A stretch of DNA of 64,000 nt. Source: GCA-2862585 sp049890295. Its GTDB lineage: Bacteria > Bacteroidota > Bacteroidia > Flavobacteriales > UBA7312. Shown here piece after piece: positions 51,957 to 60,569 of the stretch. The stretch covers positions 1 through 64,000 of the forward strand of contig JBMHBP010000018.1 of assembly GCA_049890295.1 (NCBI GenBank), read 5' to 3'. Position 1 is the first letter of the stretch. Each line of letters begins with the position of its first letter. A program made the translations under genes and the position numbers. The notes beneath the pieces were generated by a model. The model saw only the letters and a list, made by a program, of their open reading frames with translations. It had not been told where the DNA came from and ran no database searches.

Positions 51957-52484
51957 ATGGCGTTCAAACATCCCTTTAACTTACATCAATGGATTAATGA
52001 TAATCGAGACTTACTCAAACCACCAGTTGGCAATAAGAATTTGTACCTAAATTCAGGAGACTATATTGTAATGGTTGTAGGTGGTCCAAACTCCAGAAAA
52101 GATTATCATTACAACGAAACAGAAGAATTATTCTATCAATTAGAAGGTGATATAATTGTCAAAATACAAGACGAAGGCAAAGCGGTAGAAATACCTGTAA
52201 AAGAAGGAGAAATTTTTCTCTTACCGGCCAAAGTTCCCCATTCTCCAATTCGACCTGCTGGTTCTGTCGGTTTAGTTATTGAAAGAAAACGAAAAGCAAC
52301 AGATAAAGATGGGTTGATGTGGTTTTCTGATACGGCTAATCACTTACTTTATGAAGAGTATTTTCATTTAACTAATATCGAAAAAGATTTTTTACCTGTT
52401 TTTAAGCGTTTTTATACTAATAAAAAGCTCAGAACCTGTCCCGTTACAGGGGAGGTAATGGAAGCAGATTCAAGATATATTTAA
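51957..52484 (+). CDS. 3-hydroxyanthranilate 3,4-dioxygenase
   Basis: 175-residue cupin that opens 3-hydroxyanthranilate to 2-amino-3-carboxymuconate semialdehyde (ACMS). The catalytic iron ligands are His51, Glu57 (HYNETEE) and His95 (VPHSPIRP). GGPNSRKDYH holds the substrate Arg. Many bacterial enzymes carry a second rubredoxin-like Fe(Cys)4 site at the C-terminus. Here those positions are mostly lost (WFSDTANH and a single Cys in RTCPVTG), so only the catalytic iron should bind. The ATG at 51957 begins the conserved sequence. The next gene follows after 8 bases. Confidence 0.92.
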   Translation: MAFKHPFNLHQWINDNRDLLKPPVGNKNLYLNSGDYIVMVVGGPNSRKDYHYNETEELFYQLEGDIIVKIQDEGKAVEIPVKEGEIFLLPAKVPHSPIRPAGSVGLVIERKRKATDKDGLMWFSDTANHLLYEEYFHLTNIEKDFLPVFKRFYTNKKLRTCPVTGEVMEADSRYI

Positions 52485-52492
52485 GCAACAGG

Positions 52493-53533
52493 ATGCGAAT
52501 AAACGGACATGGACATATCTTGCCAGAACCTCATCAGGTTCCAGAGTTTATGAAAAGAAAAAAACTTTTTTGGATTGATGAGGACAAATCTTATATGCGA
52601 CAAGGCAATTGGTCAAGACCTATCAATGATTCGAGCTTTTTTATTGATGGTAAACTAGAGTGGATGAAGCAATTTGATATCGACCACGCCGTAATGCTGT
52701 GTTTGTCACAACTATACTGTAATGGGTGGAAAAAACAAGATTGTATTGATGGTATTCGTTTTCAAAATGATTTTAACGCTTCCGTACAAAGTGAGTATCG
52801 AGAAAAATTTACTTGTGGCTTTGTTGTTCAGCCATTATACCTGCAACAAGCCCTTAAAGAATTAGATAGATGCGTTAATGAGTTAGGCTTAAAAGTATTG
52901 TGCTTACCAACACATTTTTTAAATTCTAAAGGCGAGTGGCTTTCGGTGGCAGAAGCTGAAGTGGATCCTTTATTTGAATTAGCCAATGACTATGGTTTAG
53001 CGGTTCAAATACATCCATACGATGGGGAAAAAATGATAGCCCTTAAAAATCAGTATTGGCGTTTCCATTTAGTTTGGATGATGGCTCAGTGTGCGGACAC
53101 CTTACACCTTTTTACCCTTAGAGATTTACCAAATAAATTTCCTAACATAAGAACCAGTTTTGCCCATGGCGGTATGTTGGGTATTGCCAATTACGGTAGA
53201 AGGATACAAGGATTTGACGGAAGGCCAGATATATTTCAAGAATTGGAAGACCCTAGAAAAACTCTGGGTCATAAAAACCTTTTCTTTGACACCCTTGTTC
53301 ATGATTCGTATACGCTGGATTTACTTAAAAAGCGAGTAGGTGTTAGTCAAATAATTATGGGCTTAGATGACCCATTTCCTTTAGGTGAAAAAGAAGGGGT
53401 AGGCACCTCGTACCCTGGCAGAGTGTTAGATTATGCTATTGAAATTGGTGATTTGACCCAACAAGATGGTGAGGACATTTGGTATAAAAATGTTCTTAGT
53501 TGGTTGGGTATTAAAGAAACAGACTTTTTATAA
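52493..53533 (+). CDS. ACMS decarboxylase (aminocarboxymuconate-semialdehyde decarboxylase)
   Basis: 346-residue zinc amidohydrolase-2 enzyme that decarboxylates ACMS to 2-aminomuconate semialdehyde, steering tryptophan carbon away from quinolinate and NAD synthesis. The metal ligands are the HGH near the N-terminus (INGHGHILPE), a His in VQIHPYDGE, and an Asp in MGLDDPFPLG. SFAHGGML holds the conserved catalytic His. It is co-transcribed with the dioxygenase; the next enzyme is encoded on the divergent strand. Confidence 0.93.
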   Translation: MRINGHGHILPEPHQVPEFMKRKKLFWIDEDKSYMRQGNWSRPINDSSFFIDGKLEWMKQFDIDHAVMLCLSQLYCNGWKKQDCIDGIRFQNDFNASVQSEYREKFTCGFVVQPLYLQQALKELDRCVNELGLKVLCLPTHFLNSKGEWLSVAEAEVDPLFELANDYGLAVQIHPYDGEKMIALKNQYWRFHLVWMMAQCADTLHLFTLRDLPNKFPNIRTSFAHGGMLGIANYGRRIQGFDGRPDIFQELEDPRKTLGHKNLFFDTLVHDSYTLDLLKKRVGVSQIIMGLDDPFPLGEKEGVGTSYPGRVLDYAIEIGDLTQQDGEDIWYKNVLSWLGIKETDFL

Positions 53534-53542
53534 TAAATGAAT

Positions 53543-53550
53543 TACATTTG
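53543..53550 (+). promoter_or_regulatory. -7 box (TACATTTG) for the PurF homologue
   Basis: Exact TAnnTTTG, 23 bases before the ATG at 53574, with a T-rich -33 region about 18 bases upstream. It sits right after the ACMS decarboxylase stop. Confidence 0.55.
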
Positions 53551-53573
53551 CGATTCAAAAATTAGCCCTATTC

Positions 53574-55466
53574 ATGAGTGATGCCATTAAGCACGAATGC
53601 GGAGTTGCTTTCTTAAGACTTCGAAAACCACTAGCCTATTATGCAGAAAAATATGGCACACCATTATACGGTATCAACAAGATGTGCTTGTTAATGGAAA
53701 AACAACACAATAGAGGACAGGATGGGGCAGGTTTAGCAACAATTAAATTAGATGTATCTCAAGGAAATCGATACATTAGTCGTCATCGTTCTAACGACAG
53801 TAAACCCATACAAAGCTTGTTTGATTATATTAATAAACGCTTTGTAGAATTACAAAATAACGATCCAGAAAAGTTCAAAGATATTCAGTGGTTACAAGAA
53901 AATTTAGCGTTTACTGGTGAGGTCCTTTTAGGTCATTTGAGATATGGTACCTATGGTGGAAATGGCATAGAACAATGTCATCCCTTTTTACGTCAGAGCA
54001 ATTGGCGTACGCGTAGTTTGGTTTTAGCTGGTAACTTCAATATGACCAATGTTGATGAGTTGTTTAACCAGTTAGTAGAATTAGGTCAACATCCTAAAGA
54101 AAAAGCCGATACCGTAACCATTTTGGAGCGTATAGGCCATTTTATGGATGTAGAAAACGATAGAATTTATTACGATCAAAAAGACAACTATAGTAAGAAA
54201 GAAATTTCAGCTGTTATTGCCAAAGAAATGAATGTTGAGCAGGTGCTCATTAATTCTTCAAAGCATTGGGATGGTGGTTATGTGATGAGTGGTATTATTG
54301 GTCACGGTGACGCTTTTGTGTTACGAGATCCTTCAGGTATTCGCCCTGCTTTTTATTATACCGATGACGAAATAGTGGTAGCTACATCTGAAAGACCAGT
54401 TATTCAAACTGCCTTTAATGTACCAATAGAGAGCATACAAGAAGTAAAGCCCGGCCATGCCTTAGTTGTCAAGCGCGATGGTAGTTTTAAGGAGGTAGAA
54501 ATTATACCACAATTAGAGCGAAAGGCTTGTTCTTTTGAACGTATTTATTTTTCTAGAGGCAACGATAAAGACATCTATAATGAACGTTTACAGTTGGGAA
54601 AAAACCTTTGCCAAGCCATTTTAAAGGATCTTAATAATGACCTTAAAAACAGCGTATTTTCATACATTCCCAATACTGCTGAGGTTTCCTATTATGGTGT
54701 TTTAAAAGGTATGAACAAAGCCCTAAATCAGCAAAAGGCTAAAGCTATTCTAAGTTTGCAAAACCCATCAACTGAAGCTATAGAAGATATTATGTCAGAA
54801 CGGGTAAGAGCAGAGAAAATAGCAATTAAGGACGCTAAATTAAGAACCTTTATTACCCAAGATGACAGCCGTGACGACTTAGTCACTCACGTTTATGACA
54901 TTACCTACGGGACGGTACAACCTACTGATAATTTGGTGATGATTGACGATAGTATCGTTAGAGGAACGACCTTAAAGCAAAGTATCTTACGAATATTAGA
55001 CAGGTTACATCCAAAGAAAATTGTAATTGTGTCTTCAGCACCACAAATCCGTTATCCCGATTGCTATGGTATCGACATGGCCAAATTGGGCGACTTTATT
55101 GCTTTTCAAGCCGCTATTGCCCTATTGAAAGAAAGTGGTCAAGAAAATATTATTGAAGAGGTATATCAACAGTGCCTAACGGCCCTAAAAGACCCATCCT
55201 CTGATACTGAAAATCATGTTAAGGCTATATATAAACCTTTCAGTGCCATTCAGATATCAGAAAAGATTGCTCAATTGTTACGACCCAAAGAAATACAGGC
55301 TGAAGTAAGTATTATCTATCAAACAATTGAAGATTTACATGACTCATGCCCCAACCATCGAGGCGATTGGTACTTCACGGGCGATTACCCAACGCCTGGT
55401 GGGAATAGAGTGGTCAATAAATCATTTGTTTATTACATAGAAGGACGAAACCAAAGGGCCTATTAG
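53574..55466 (+). CDS. Amidophosphoribosyltransferase (PurF) homologue
   Basis: 630 residues, longer than the ~450-500 of standard PurF. The N-terminal Ntn glutaminase domain begins after a short propeptide, with the nucleophile Cys9 (HECGVAF), followed by HNRGQDGAG and GHLRYGTYG. The phosphoribosyltransferase domain has the PRPP motif NLVMIDDSIVRGTTLKQ. SSAPQIRYPDCYGIDM is the conserved C-terminal stretch. Extra length comes from insertions (for example FDYINKRFVELQNNDPEKF). It makes phosphoribosylamine, the first step of purine synthesis. Some Bacteroidota carry such a long form besides a standard purF; only this one is in view. Confidence 0.88.
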   Translation: MSDAIKHECGVAFLRLRKPLAYYAEKYGTPLYGINKMCLLMEKQHNRGQDGAGLATIKLDVSQGNRYISRHRSNDSKPIQSLFDYINKRFVELQNNDPEKFKDIQWLQENLAFTGEVLLGHLRYGTYGGNGIEQCHPFLRQSNWRTRSLVLAGNFNMTNVDELFNQLVELGQHPKEKADTVTILERIGHFMDVENDRIYYDQKDNYSKKEISAVIAKEMNVEQVLINSSKHWDGGYVMSGIIGHGDAFVLRDPSGIRPAFYYTDDEIVVATSERPVIQTAFNVPIESIQEVKPGHALVVKRDGSFKEVEIIPQLERKACSFERIYFSRGNDKDIYNERLQLGKNLCQAILKDLNNDLKNSVFSYIPNTAEVSYYGVLKGMNKALNQQKAKAILSLQNPSTEAIEDIMSERVRAEKIAIKDAKLRTFITQDDSRDDLVTHVYDITYGTVQPTDNLVMIDDSIVRGTTLKQSILRILDRLHPKKIVIVSSAPQIRYPDCYGIDMAKLGDFIAFQAAIALLKESGQENIIEEVYQQCLTALKDPSSDTENHVKAIYKPFSAIQISEKIAQLLRPKEIQAEVSIIYQTIEDLHDSCPNHRGDWYFTGDYPTPGGNRVVNKSFVYYIEGRNQRAY

Positions 55467-55635
55467 TCTTTTAAGTTTTTTCAATTTTTTCTTCAAATTT
55501 TCTATACCTCATTTTGACTGATGGATGTTAAAGATATTGACATCTTGTATAGCAAGCCAACGGCAGAGTCTAAAGGCTGAGAAGAATATATCAAGAGGTA
55601 CTATTGATAAAAGTTTTATACCTAAAATCTTAAAC

Positions 55636-55666
55636 AAAAAACCCCTGCTAGTATAGCAGGGGTTTT
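55636..55666. terminator. Bidirectional intrinsic terminator
   Basis: AAAACCCCTGCTA pairs perfectly with TAGCAGGGGTTTT around a 3-base loop, with A- and U-rich flanks. It separates the convergent PurF homologue and S46 peptidase genes. The rest of 55467-55699 shows nothing else. Confidence 0.9.
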
Positions 55667-55699
55667 CGTATTAAAGAGAAGGATATCCAAAAACAAGCA

Positions 55700-58087
55700 T
55701 TAGTTCTTTTCGGTAGTATATACCGTACCTCTCCAGTAGAATTTGGTGTTTGGGCTACTTCCAAACTGCTCTACTGCTAAATCAAAGGCCGAGCCAAAGG
55801 AGTGCATTTCAATTACTGGTATTTCTTCACCTAAATAATTGATTGTCGTTAAGGTATTGATAATAGTCAATGGATCATTTTCCATTTCCTCTTGTTTTTT
55901 AGCCGCTACTTCTTCTTCAGTAAGTGGTCTTGGTCTTTCTGGAGCAATGGTAATTTCGTCCATAATGTTTTGAGCACCAGCAAACTTGTCAATGATGAAT
56001 AAGATGTATCTAGCATCTACTGAGATAGTACGTTGAATATCGTTTTCGAAGGCGATATCGCCACTCATAGCTTCCCAGTTACCATCAAAAGCGGTACCGA
56101 TAAGGTCGCCATAGCCATTTAATACTGGACTACCGGAATTTCCACCCGTTATGTCATTGCCACTTATGAAGTTAACAATAAGGTCCCCGTTTTCATCGGC
56201 ATATTGGCCATAGTCTTTAGAGTTGTATAGCTCCTCTAAACGTTCTGGCACTATAAACTCATCGTCTGAATTGTCCTTTTTGGCCATTAGACCGTCTAAG
56301 GTAGTTACATAGTCGTAATGCATAGCGTCGCCTGGCACATAGTCGCCTACTTGTCCATAAGTTAAACGCATGGTAGAGTTAGCGTTAGGATAGAATTTCT
56401 TTTCTGGCATCATCTCTCTCAAACCGGCTATGTATAGTCGTTCGCCTTTAGTTAGTTTCTCACGAACTGCCATACGCTTCTCACGAATATTATTCATGTA
56501 GTGATCCATAATGGAGTTGAACATACGTACGGCATAGTCTTTTTCCAGTTTATAAACCGATGGCTTCTCTAAGAAATTAAAGAATTTACTTTGGCTTACA
56601 AAAGGTGAGGTTTTGTACACATAGGCCGCAAACTTATGCCAGTCGCCTTTGGTGTAGTTGTGTTTTCTAACCTTTTCAAAAGCATCCGGTTGCTTGCTGT
56701 AAGGTACATTGTCATTGTAGAGTTCTAACAACTCAGCAAACAAGTCTTGATCTAAGTCTTTGTTATAGTTTTTAAAATGCTCTCTAGCCAAGCCTTTTAG
56801 TTTATTTATGGCTAATCGCTTTGCCTTAGGGTCTTCTGGTAGATTTTTAATAGCATCCTGTATTTGATAGATAAAGTAAAATACATCTGCCCCTTGGAAA
56901 ACGGCTTCGTTGAGATAGATACGTACTTCATTGATTTTCTCATTGTCGTAATAAGCATCAGCGAGTAAGTCTAGTGCTTCGTCATATTTTTCACCTCTAC
57001 TATCATCGGCTTCCACCCATGTGTCGAATTGAGCCTCTAGAGCTTTCTTTTGGTCGTAAACCTTCATGCGTTTTAGACCCTTTGTTTGTCCGATATAATA
57101 TTTCCAGTAGTTAGATGTTCTAGCGTACTTTGAAGCGTACTGAATACGTACTTTTTCTTTAGCGTCCATGTGGGTGCGCATAACGGCTAACTTTCGCTCT
57201 CTGATTTCTACTACTGTTGGGTTGTATTGTTCAATTGCTTGATTAACCCCCCAAGACGATAAGTAACGGTCGGTAGAGCCTGGAAATCCCATAATCATAG
57301 AGAAGTCGCCTTGTTTAACACCATCCAATGAAATAGGGAAATGATGTTTTGGTGAGTATGGAATATTGTCTTCCGAATATTCAGCGGGTTTACCATCTGG
57401 GCCACAGTAGACGCGTAATAAGGCAAAGTCGCCGGTGTGTCTTGGCCACATCCAGTTGTCAGTGTCGCCACCGTATTTTCCAATAGACGATGGTGGAGCA
57501 CCCACTAATCTTACGTCATTGAATGTTTCGTAAACCATTAGGTAAAAATCGTTACCACCAAAAAAGGACTTCACACGGGCATTGTAATGTGTGCTATCGG
57601 TAGCTTCTGCTACAATTTCAGCTGAAAGTTTTCGAATAACAGCACTTCTTTCTTCGTCAGATACTGAGTCTAGCTCGGCATTCATTCGTTCAGTGACGTC
57701 TTCCATTCTTACCAAGAAGGATACGAATAAATCTTCATTTTCTAATTCTTGACTTTTATCCATGGCCCAAAACCCATTGGTAAGGTAATCGTTACCCACT
57801 TTTGAGTGGGACTGGATTTGTCCGTAAGCACAATGGTGGTTGGTCAATAAAAGGCCTTGATCAGAAATCATTTCTGCCGTACAAAACCCACCCAAAGAAA
57901 CTACAGCGTCTTTCAAGGAAGAATTGTTTATGTTGTAAATATCACTGGCAGTGAGTTGAAGGCCTAAGTTTTGCATATCGGCTTCGTTATCTGAAAGGAG
58001 TAGCGGTAGCCACATGCCCTCGTCAGCTTTTAGGGTTAAAAACCCAAAGCTGAAAGCCATAGTTAGTAGGGTAATTTTCTTTAGCAT
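55700..58087 (-). CDS. S46 family dipeptidyl peptidase, DPP7-type
   Basis: 795 residues with a signal peptide ending near LKADEG, so periplasmic. It is a chymotrypsin-fold exopeptidase with a helical cap. The catalytic His is in TNHHC (84-85), the Asp in WPRHTGDF (about 220) and the Ser in GGNSGSP (651). Eighteen residues after the Ser the sequence reads FDGNWEA. The Gly at the position that is Arg in DPP11 points to the DPP7 type, which favours hydrophobic P1 residues rather than Asp/Glu. It removes N-terminal dipeptides from imported peptides, fitting protein-based growth. Confidence 0.94.
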   Translation of the reverse strand: MLKKITLLTMAFSFGFLTLKADEGMWLPLLLSDNEADMQNLGLQLTASDIYNINNSSLKDAVVSLGGFCTAEMISDQGLLLTNHHCAYGQIQSHSKVGNDYLTNGFWAMDKSQELENEDLFVSFLVRMEDVTERMNAELDSVSDEERSAVIRKLSAEIVAEATDSTHYNARVKSFFGGNDFYLMVYETFNDVRLVGAPPSSIGKYGGDTDNWMWPRHTGDFALLRVYCGPDGKPAEYSEDNIPYSPKHHFPISLDGVKQGDFSMIMGFPGSTDRYLSSWGVNQAIEQYNPTVVEIRERKLAVMRTHMDAKEKVRIQYASKYARTSNYWKYYIGQTKGLKRMKVYDQKKALEAQFDTWVEADDSRGEKYDEALDLLADAYYDNEKINEVRIYLNEAVFQGADVFYFIYQIQDAIKNLPEDPKAKRLAINKLKGLAREHFKNYNKDLDQDLFAELLELYNDNVPYSKQPDAFEKVRKHNYTKGDWHKFAAYVYKTSPFVSQSKFFNFLEKPSVYKLEKDYAVRMFNSIMDHYMNNIREKRMAVREKLTKGERLYIAGLREMMPEKKFYPNANSTMRLTYGQVGDYVPGDAMHYDYVTTLDGLMAKKDNSDDEFIVPERLEELYNSKDYGQYADENGDLIVNFISGNDITGGNSGSPVLNGYGDLIGTAFDGNWEAMSGDIAFENDIQRTISVDARYILFIIDKFAGAQNIMDEITIAPERPRPLTEEEVAAKKQEEMENDPLTIINTLTTINYLGEEIPVIEMHSFGSAFDLAVEQFGSSPNTKFYWRGTVYTTEKN

Positions 58088-58295
58088 AATTGTTTTTTTG
58101 AATGTCTCTTACAAAGAAATATAAAAACCCTAATTCTAGAAGGTCAATTCTTATAAACTAATGAACAATGAAATGTGAGTTTTTCAACAATCTATAGTAT
58201 TAGTTTTAGTAAAAGGGTAAAACTTTATGTTTTATTAATTGTTATGAAATATAGTGTTTATGCTAAGACACGATATTTATTAACTTAAAATTTAA

Positions 58296-58486
58296 ATCAA
58301 GAAATTATTAAACTTTATATTATCAGCTATCTTATCCACTACTTTAACATTAGTATCTGCTCAAACTTTAGAACAACACATTCAAATTCTTTTTCAATAG
58401 ACTTGAAAGGTATAAAAAGCGGAAGTTACTTAGTTTTAAAAAGCTCTAGTATAGAAATTGTAGATAACTTTATAAAAGCGAAATAA
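58296..58486 (+). pseudogene. Remnant of a T9SS cargo gene (signal peptide and sorting tail only)
   Basis: From 58296 one frame reads I-K-K-L-L-N-F-I-L-S followed by a hydrophobic run and TLVSAQ, a typical Bacteroidota signal peptide whose initiator is ATC instead of ATG; it stops at 58400. Overlapping it in the next frame is SIDLKGIKSGSYLVLKSS, then IEIVDNFIKAK and a stop at 58486, the pattern of a type A T9SS sorting tail. So the two ends of a secreted protein remain, the middle is deleted, the start is mutated and the frame is shifted. This accounts for most of the 58088-58512 stretch; the rest shows nothing I can name. Confidence 0.6.
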
Positions 58487-58512
58487 TTTTTGAAATATTA
58501 TAAATTTAACAA

Positions 58513-59310
58513 TCAGCAAACAGCTAGCAGCTGACGGTCTTTGATGCTTTGTTCAATGCCGTCCCATAATTTAATTCTAGCATTTAAACATACCTTGGCT
58601 ACCTCTTTGGCTTCCTGCCACTTTTTATCGTCCTTACCACATAGTTCACTAATCATTTGTAAGGCCAAAGGAGTATGGACTTCTTCATCCAGTTCGATGT
58701 GCCTGTCAAGATAATAGCGAAAGGTATCTAATTTGCCGGGAAAGTTTTTATCTAAATCGTGTACGATGGAGCGAAACATGTCTGGAATAAGGTCTTCTCT
58801 GCCAAAGGTGAAGGCAGCTGCTATTTCGTGTAACTTACCTCGATGAATGATGTCAAAGGTAGTTTTTACAAAGGTAAGGGTATAGTCTTTGATGTCTTCG
58901 ACATTGAACTTGAGCAGTTCTTTGTGTGAATATCCTTTTAGTAAACGGTCAATAAAACGTTCTACTTGTTGAGTATCAGCACCACATTGTTGCATGGCTT
59001 GTAGATACATTTCGTAATGACTAGCTGGCTGACCGTGAATGTCTAAGTCACTTTCTTCTTCTAATACGATTTCGTTAATAAGACGTCGTGTCTTAGGGTT
59101 ACCTATAGGCATCCATGGGGCGTTGGTACTGGTAAGGCCAAATTGTAAGGCCTTGAGCAATGCCATAAAGTCCCAAACAGCAAAAACGTGTTGCTCCATT
59201 AAAATTTTAAGATCATCCAAGTGCCGCATTTGCTGATAAACAGGATGATTCAATAGTAATTTTCTAAATGGTAAAATACTCTCTTTTATGTCTTGTATGT
59301 GTTCGTTCAT
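58513..59310 (-). CDS. DUF3050 protein (heme-oxygenase-like fold)
   Basis: 265 residues, all-helical, no signal peptide. The pattern EQHVFAVWDFMALLKALQ, then EIVLEEESDLDIHG and ASHYEMYLQAM, with DRHIELDEEVHTPLA near 210, spaces His and Glu residues as in diiron heme-oxygenase-like oxidases. I recognise it as DUF3050; its reaction is unknown. The start codon shares one base with the stop of the DUF2480 gene (TAATG), so it is translationally coupled to the suf operon. That context suggests an iron-related redox role (inference). Confidence 0.78.
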   Translation of the reverse strand: MNEHIQDIKESILPFRKLLLNHPVYQQMRHLDDLKILMEQHVFAVWDFMALLKALQFGLTSTNAPWMPIGNPKTRRLINEIVLEEESDLDIHGQPASHYEMYLQAMQQCGADTQQVERFIDRLLKGYSHKELLKFNVEDIKDYTLTFVKTTFDIIHRGKLHEIAAAFTFGREDLIPDMFRSIVHDLDKNFPGKLDTFRYYLDRHIELDEEVHTPLALQMISELCGKDDKKWQEAKEVAKVCLNARIKLWDGIEQSIKDRQLLAVC

Positions 59311-59813
59311 TATCGTTTAAAAATAGGTACGGAAGAACAGGCTTCTCCGTACATAATACTTTTTGCTACTGGTCTTAATTTAGTGGTTATAGCCATATAG
59401 GCATGGTCTACAATGTTTAAATTGCTACACCCTTTTATAATAACACGTTGATCTTTATAAGGGCTAACATCTAAATCAACAATAACGGACTGAAAAAGGA
59501 AACTTTCTAATTGCTCTAGGGTACCTCTGACAACGGTTTTGGCATGTGGTATGAGTGATGAAGCGATTAGCATATAAGCCCATACAGGTACAATAGCGTC
59601 GGCCGAACAATCGATACTTATGAACTGGTCTTTGTATTGCGACCAGTCGTGTTGCCTGACCTGTTCTCTAAAGTCCTTTTCCTTCAATATAAGCTCTTCA
59701 AACAACCAGTCTTTGAGATCGATGACCGTTCGCTTCCCTTGAGGATAATACTCTTCTAAATCGAAGGTAATTAGGCCGCTATTGGCTACTTTATTTACAA
59801 TCTCTTCCGTCAT
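59310..59813 (-). CDS. DUF2480 protein
   Basis: 167 residues, soluble, with the start GLITFDLEEYYPQGKRTVIDLKDWLFE and the end CSSVPIFKR typical of DUF2480, a Bacteroidota family that regularly lies in suf operons. No known activity. Several Cys (about residues 68, 129, 159) could bind metal, though none are in a CxxC motif. It lies 2 bases after the SufT-like gene and overlaps DUF3050 by 1 base. Confidence 0.85.
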   Translation of the reverse strand: MTEEIVNKVANSGLITFDLEEYYPQGKRTVIDLKDWLFEELILKEKDFREQVRQHDWSQYKDQFISIDCSADAIVPVWAYMLIASSLIPHAKTVVRGTLEQLESFLFQSVIVDLDVSPYKDQRVIIKGCSNLNIVDHAYMAITTKLRPVAKSIMYGEACSSVPIFKR

Positions 59814-59815
59814 GT

Positions 59816-60139
59816 TTACATCATTCCTAATTCTAGTTTAGCTTCCTCGCTCATCATGTCTTTGTCCCAAGGAGGGTCAAAAGTAATATTGACTTTTACA
59901 TTTCTGACTTCTTCTACTACCTTAACTTTCTCCTCGACTTCGACCGGTAGGGTTTCGGCAACAGGGCAGTTGGGCGAAGTGAGTGTCATTTCAATCTCGA
60001 CGTCGCATTCATCGCTGACTTGAACGTCGTAAATGAGCCCTAATTCATAAATATTAACAGGAATTTCTGGGTCATAGATTTGACAGATTTTCTCTACTAT
60101 TTTTTCGCCAATGGCTTGTAATTCTTTATCTGTTTTCAT
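59816..60139 (-). CDS. SUF-associated DUF59/MIP18 protein (SufT-like)
   Basis: 107 residues of the MIP18/DUF59 fold, with IYDPEIPVNIYELGLIYDV and the conserved Cys in MTLTSPNCPVAETLP. FDPPWDKDMMSEEAKLELGM is the typical C-terminus. Family members help deliver iron-sulfur clusters to target proteins. It is in the suf operon, 5 bases after sufE. Confidence 0.92.
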   Translation of the reverse strand: MKTDKELQAIGEKIVEKICQIYDPEIPVNIYELGLIYDVQVSDECDVEIEMTLTSPNCPVAETLPVEVEEKVKVVEEVRNVKVNITFDPPWDKDMMSEEAKLELGMM

Positions 60140-60144
60140 AGTTA

Positions 60145-60567
60145 TTAGTGTTGTGATTGAAACGCTAATGCGTATATTTTCATTTGTTTGACCATAGCGA
60201 GTAAACCATTAGCTCTGGTTGGAGACAACTGTTCTTTTAGGCCAATCTGATTAATAAAATCGGTGTTGGCTTCTACGATATCTTTAGCCTTTTGTTGTGA
60301 AAATACGCGAATCATCAAAGCAATGATTCCTTTGGTCATGACAGCGTCGCTATCGGCAGTAAAAATGACCTTATCGCTTTGCTTTTCGGCGTGTAGCCAT
60401 ACACGTGATTGACAGCCTTTGATGAGGTTAGTCTCCACTTTGAATTGAGCATCTATGAGTGGTAATGATTTTCCCAAATCAATGATATGTTCGTATTTGT
60501 CCATCCATTGCTCAAACATGTCAAACTCTTCGACAATGTCTTGTTGTATTTCTGAAATACTTGCCAT
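60145..60567 (-). CDS. sufE: Cysteine desulfuration protein SufE
   Basis: 140 residues. It accepts persulfide sulfur from SufS through the Cys in LIKGCQSRVWLHAE (about residue 51). The surrounding GCQS-x-V pattern is diagnostic. The C-terminal ANGLLAMVKQMK segment is conserved. It starts 2 bases after the sufS stop. Confidence 0.93.
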   Translation of the reverse strand: MASISEIQQDIVEEFDMFEQWMDKYEHIIDLGKSLPLIDAQFKVETNLIKGCQSRVWLHAEKQSDKVIFTADSDAVMTKGIIALMIRVFSQQKAKDIVEANTDFINQIGLKEQLSPTRANGLLAMVKQMKIYALAFQSQH

Positions 60568-60569
60568 GA

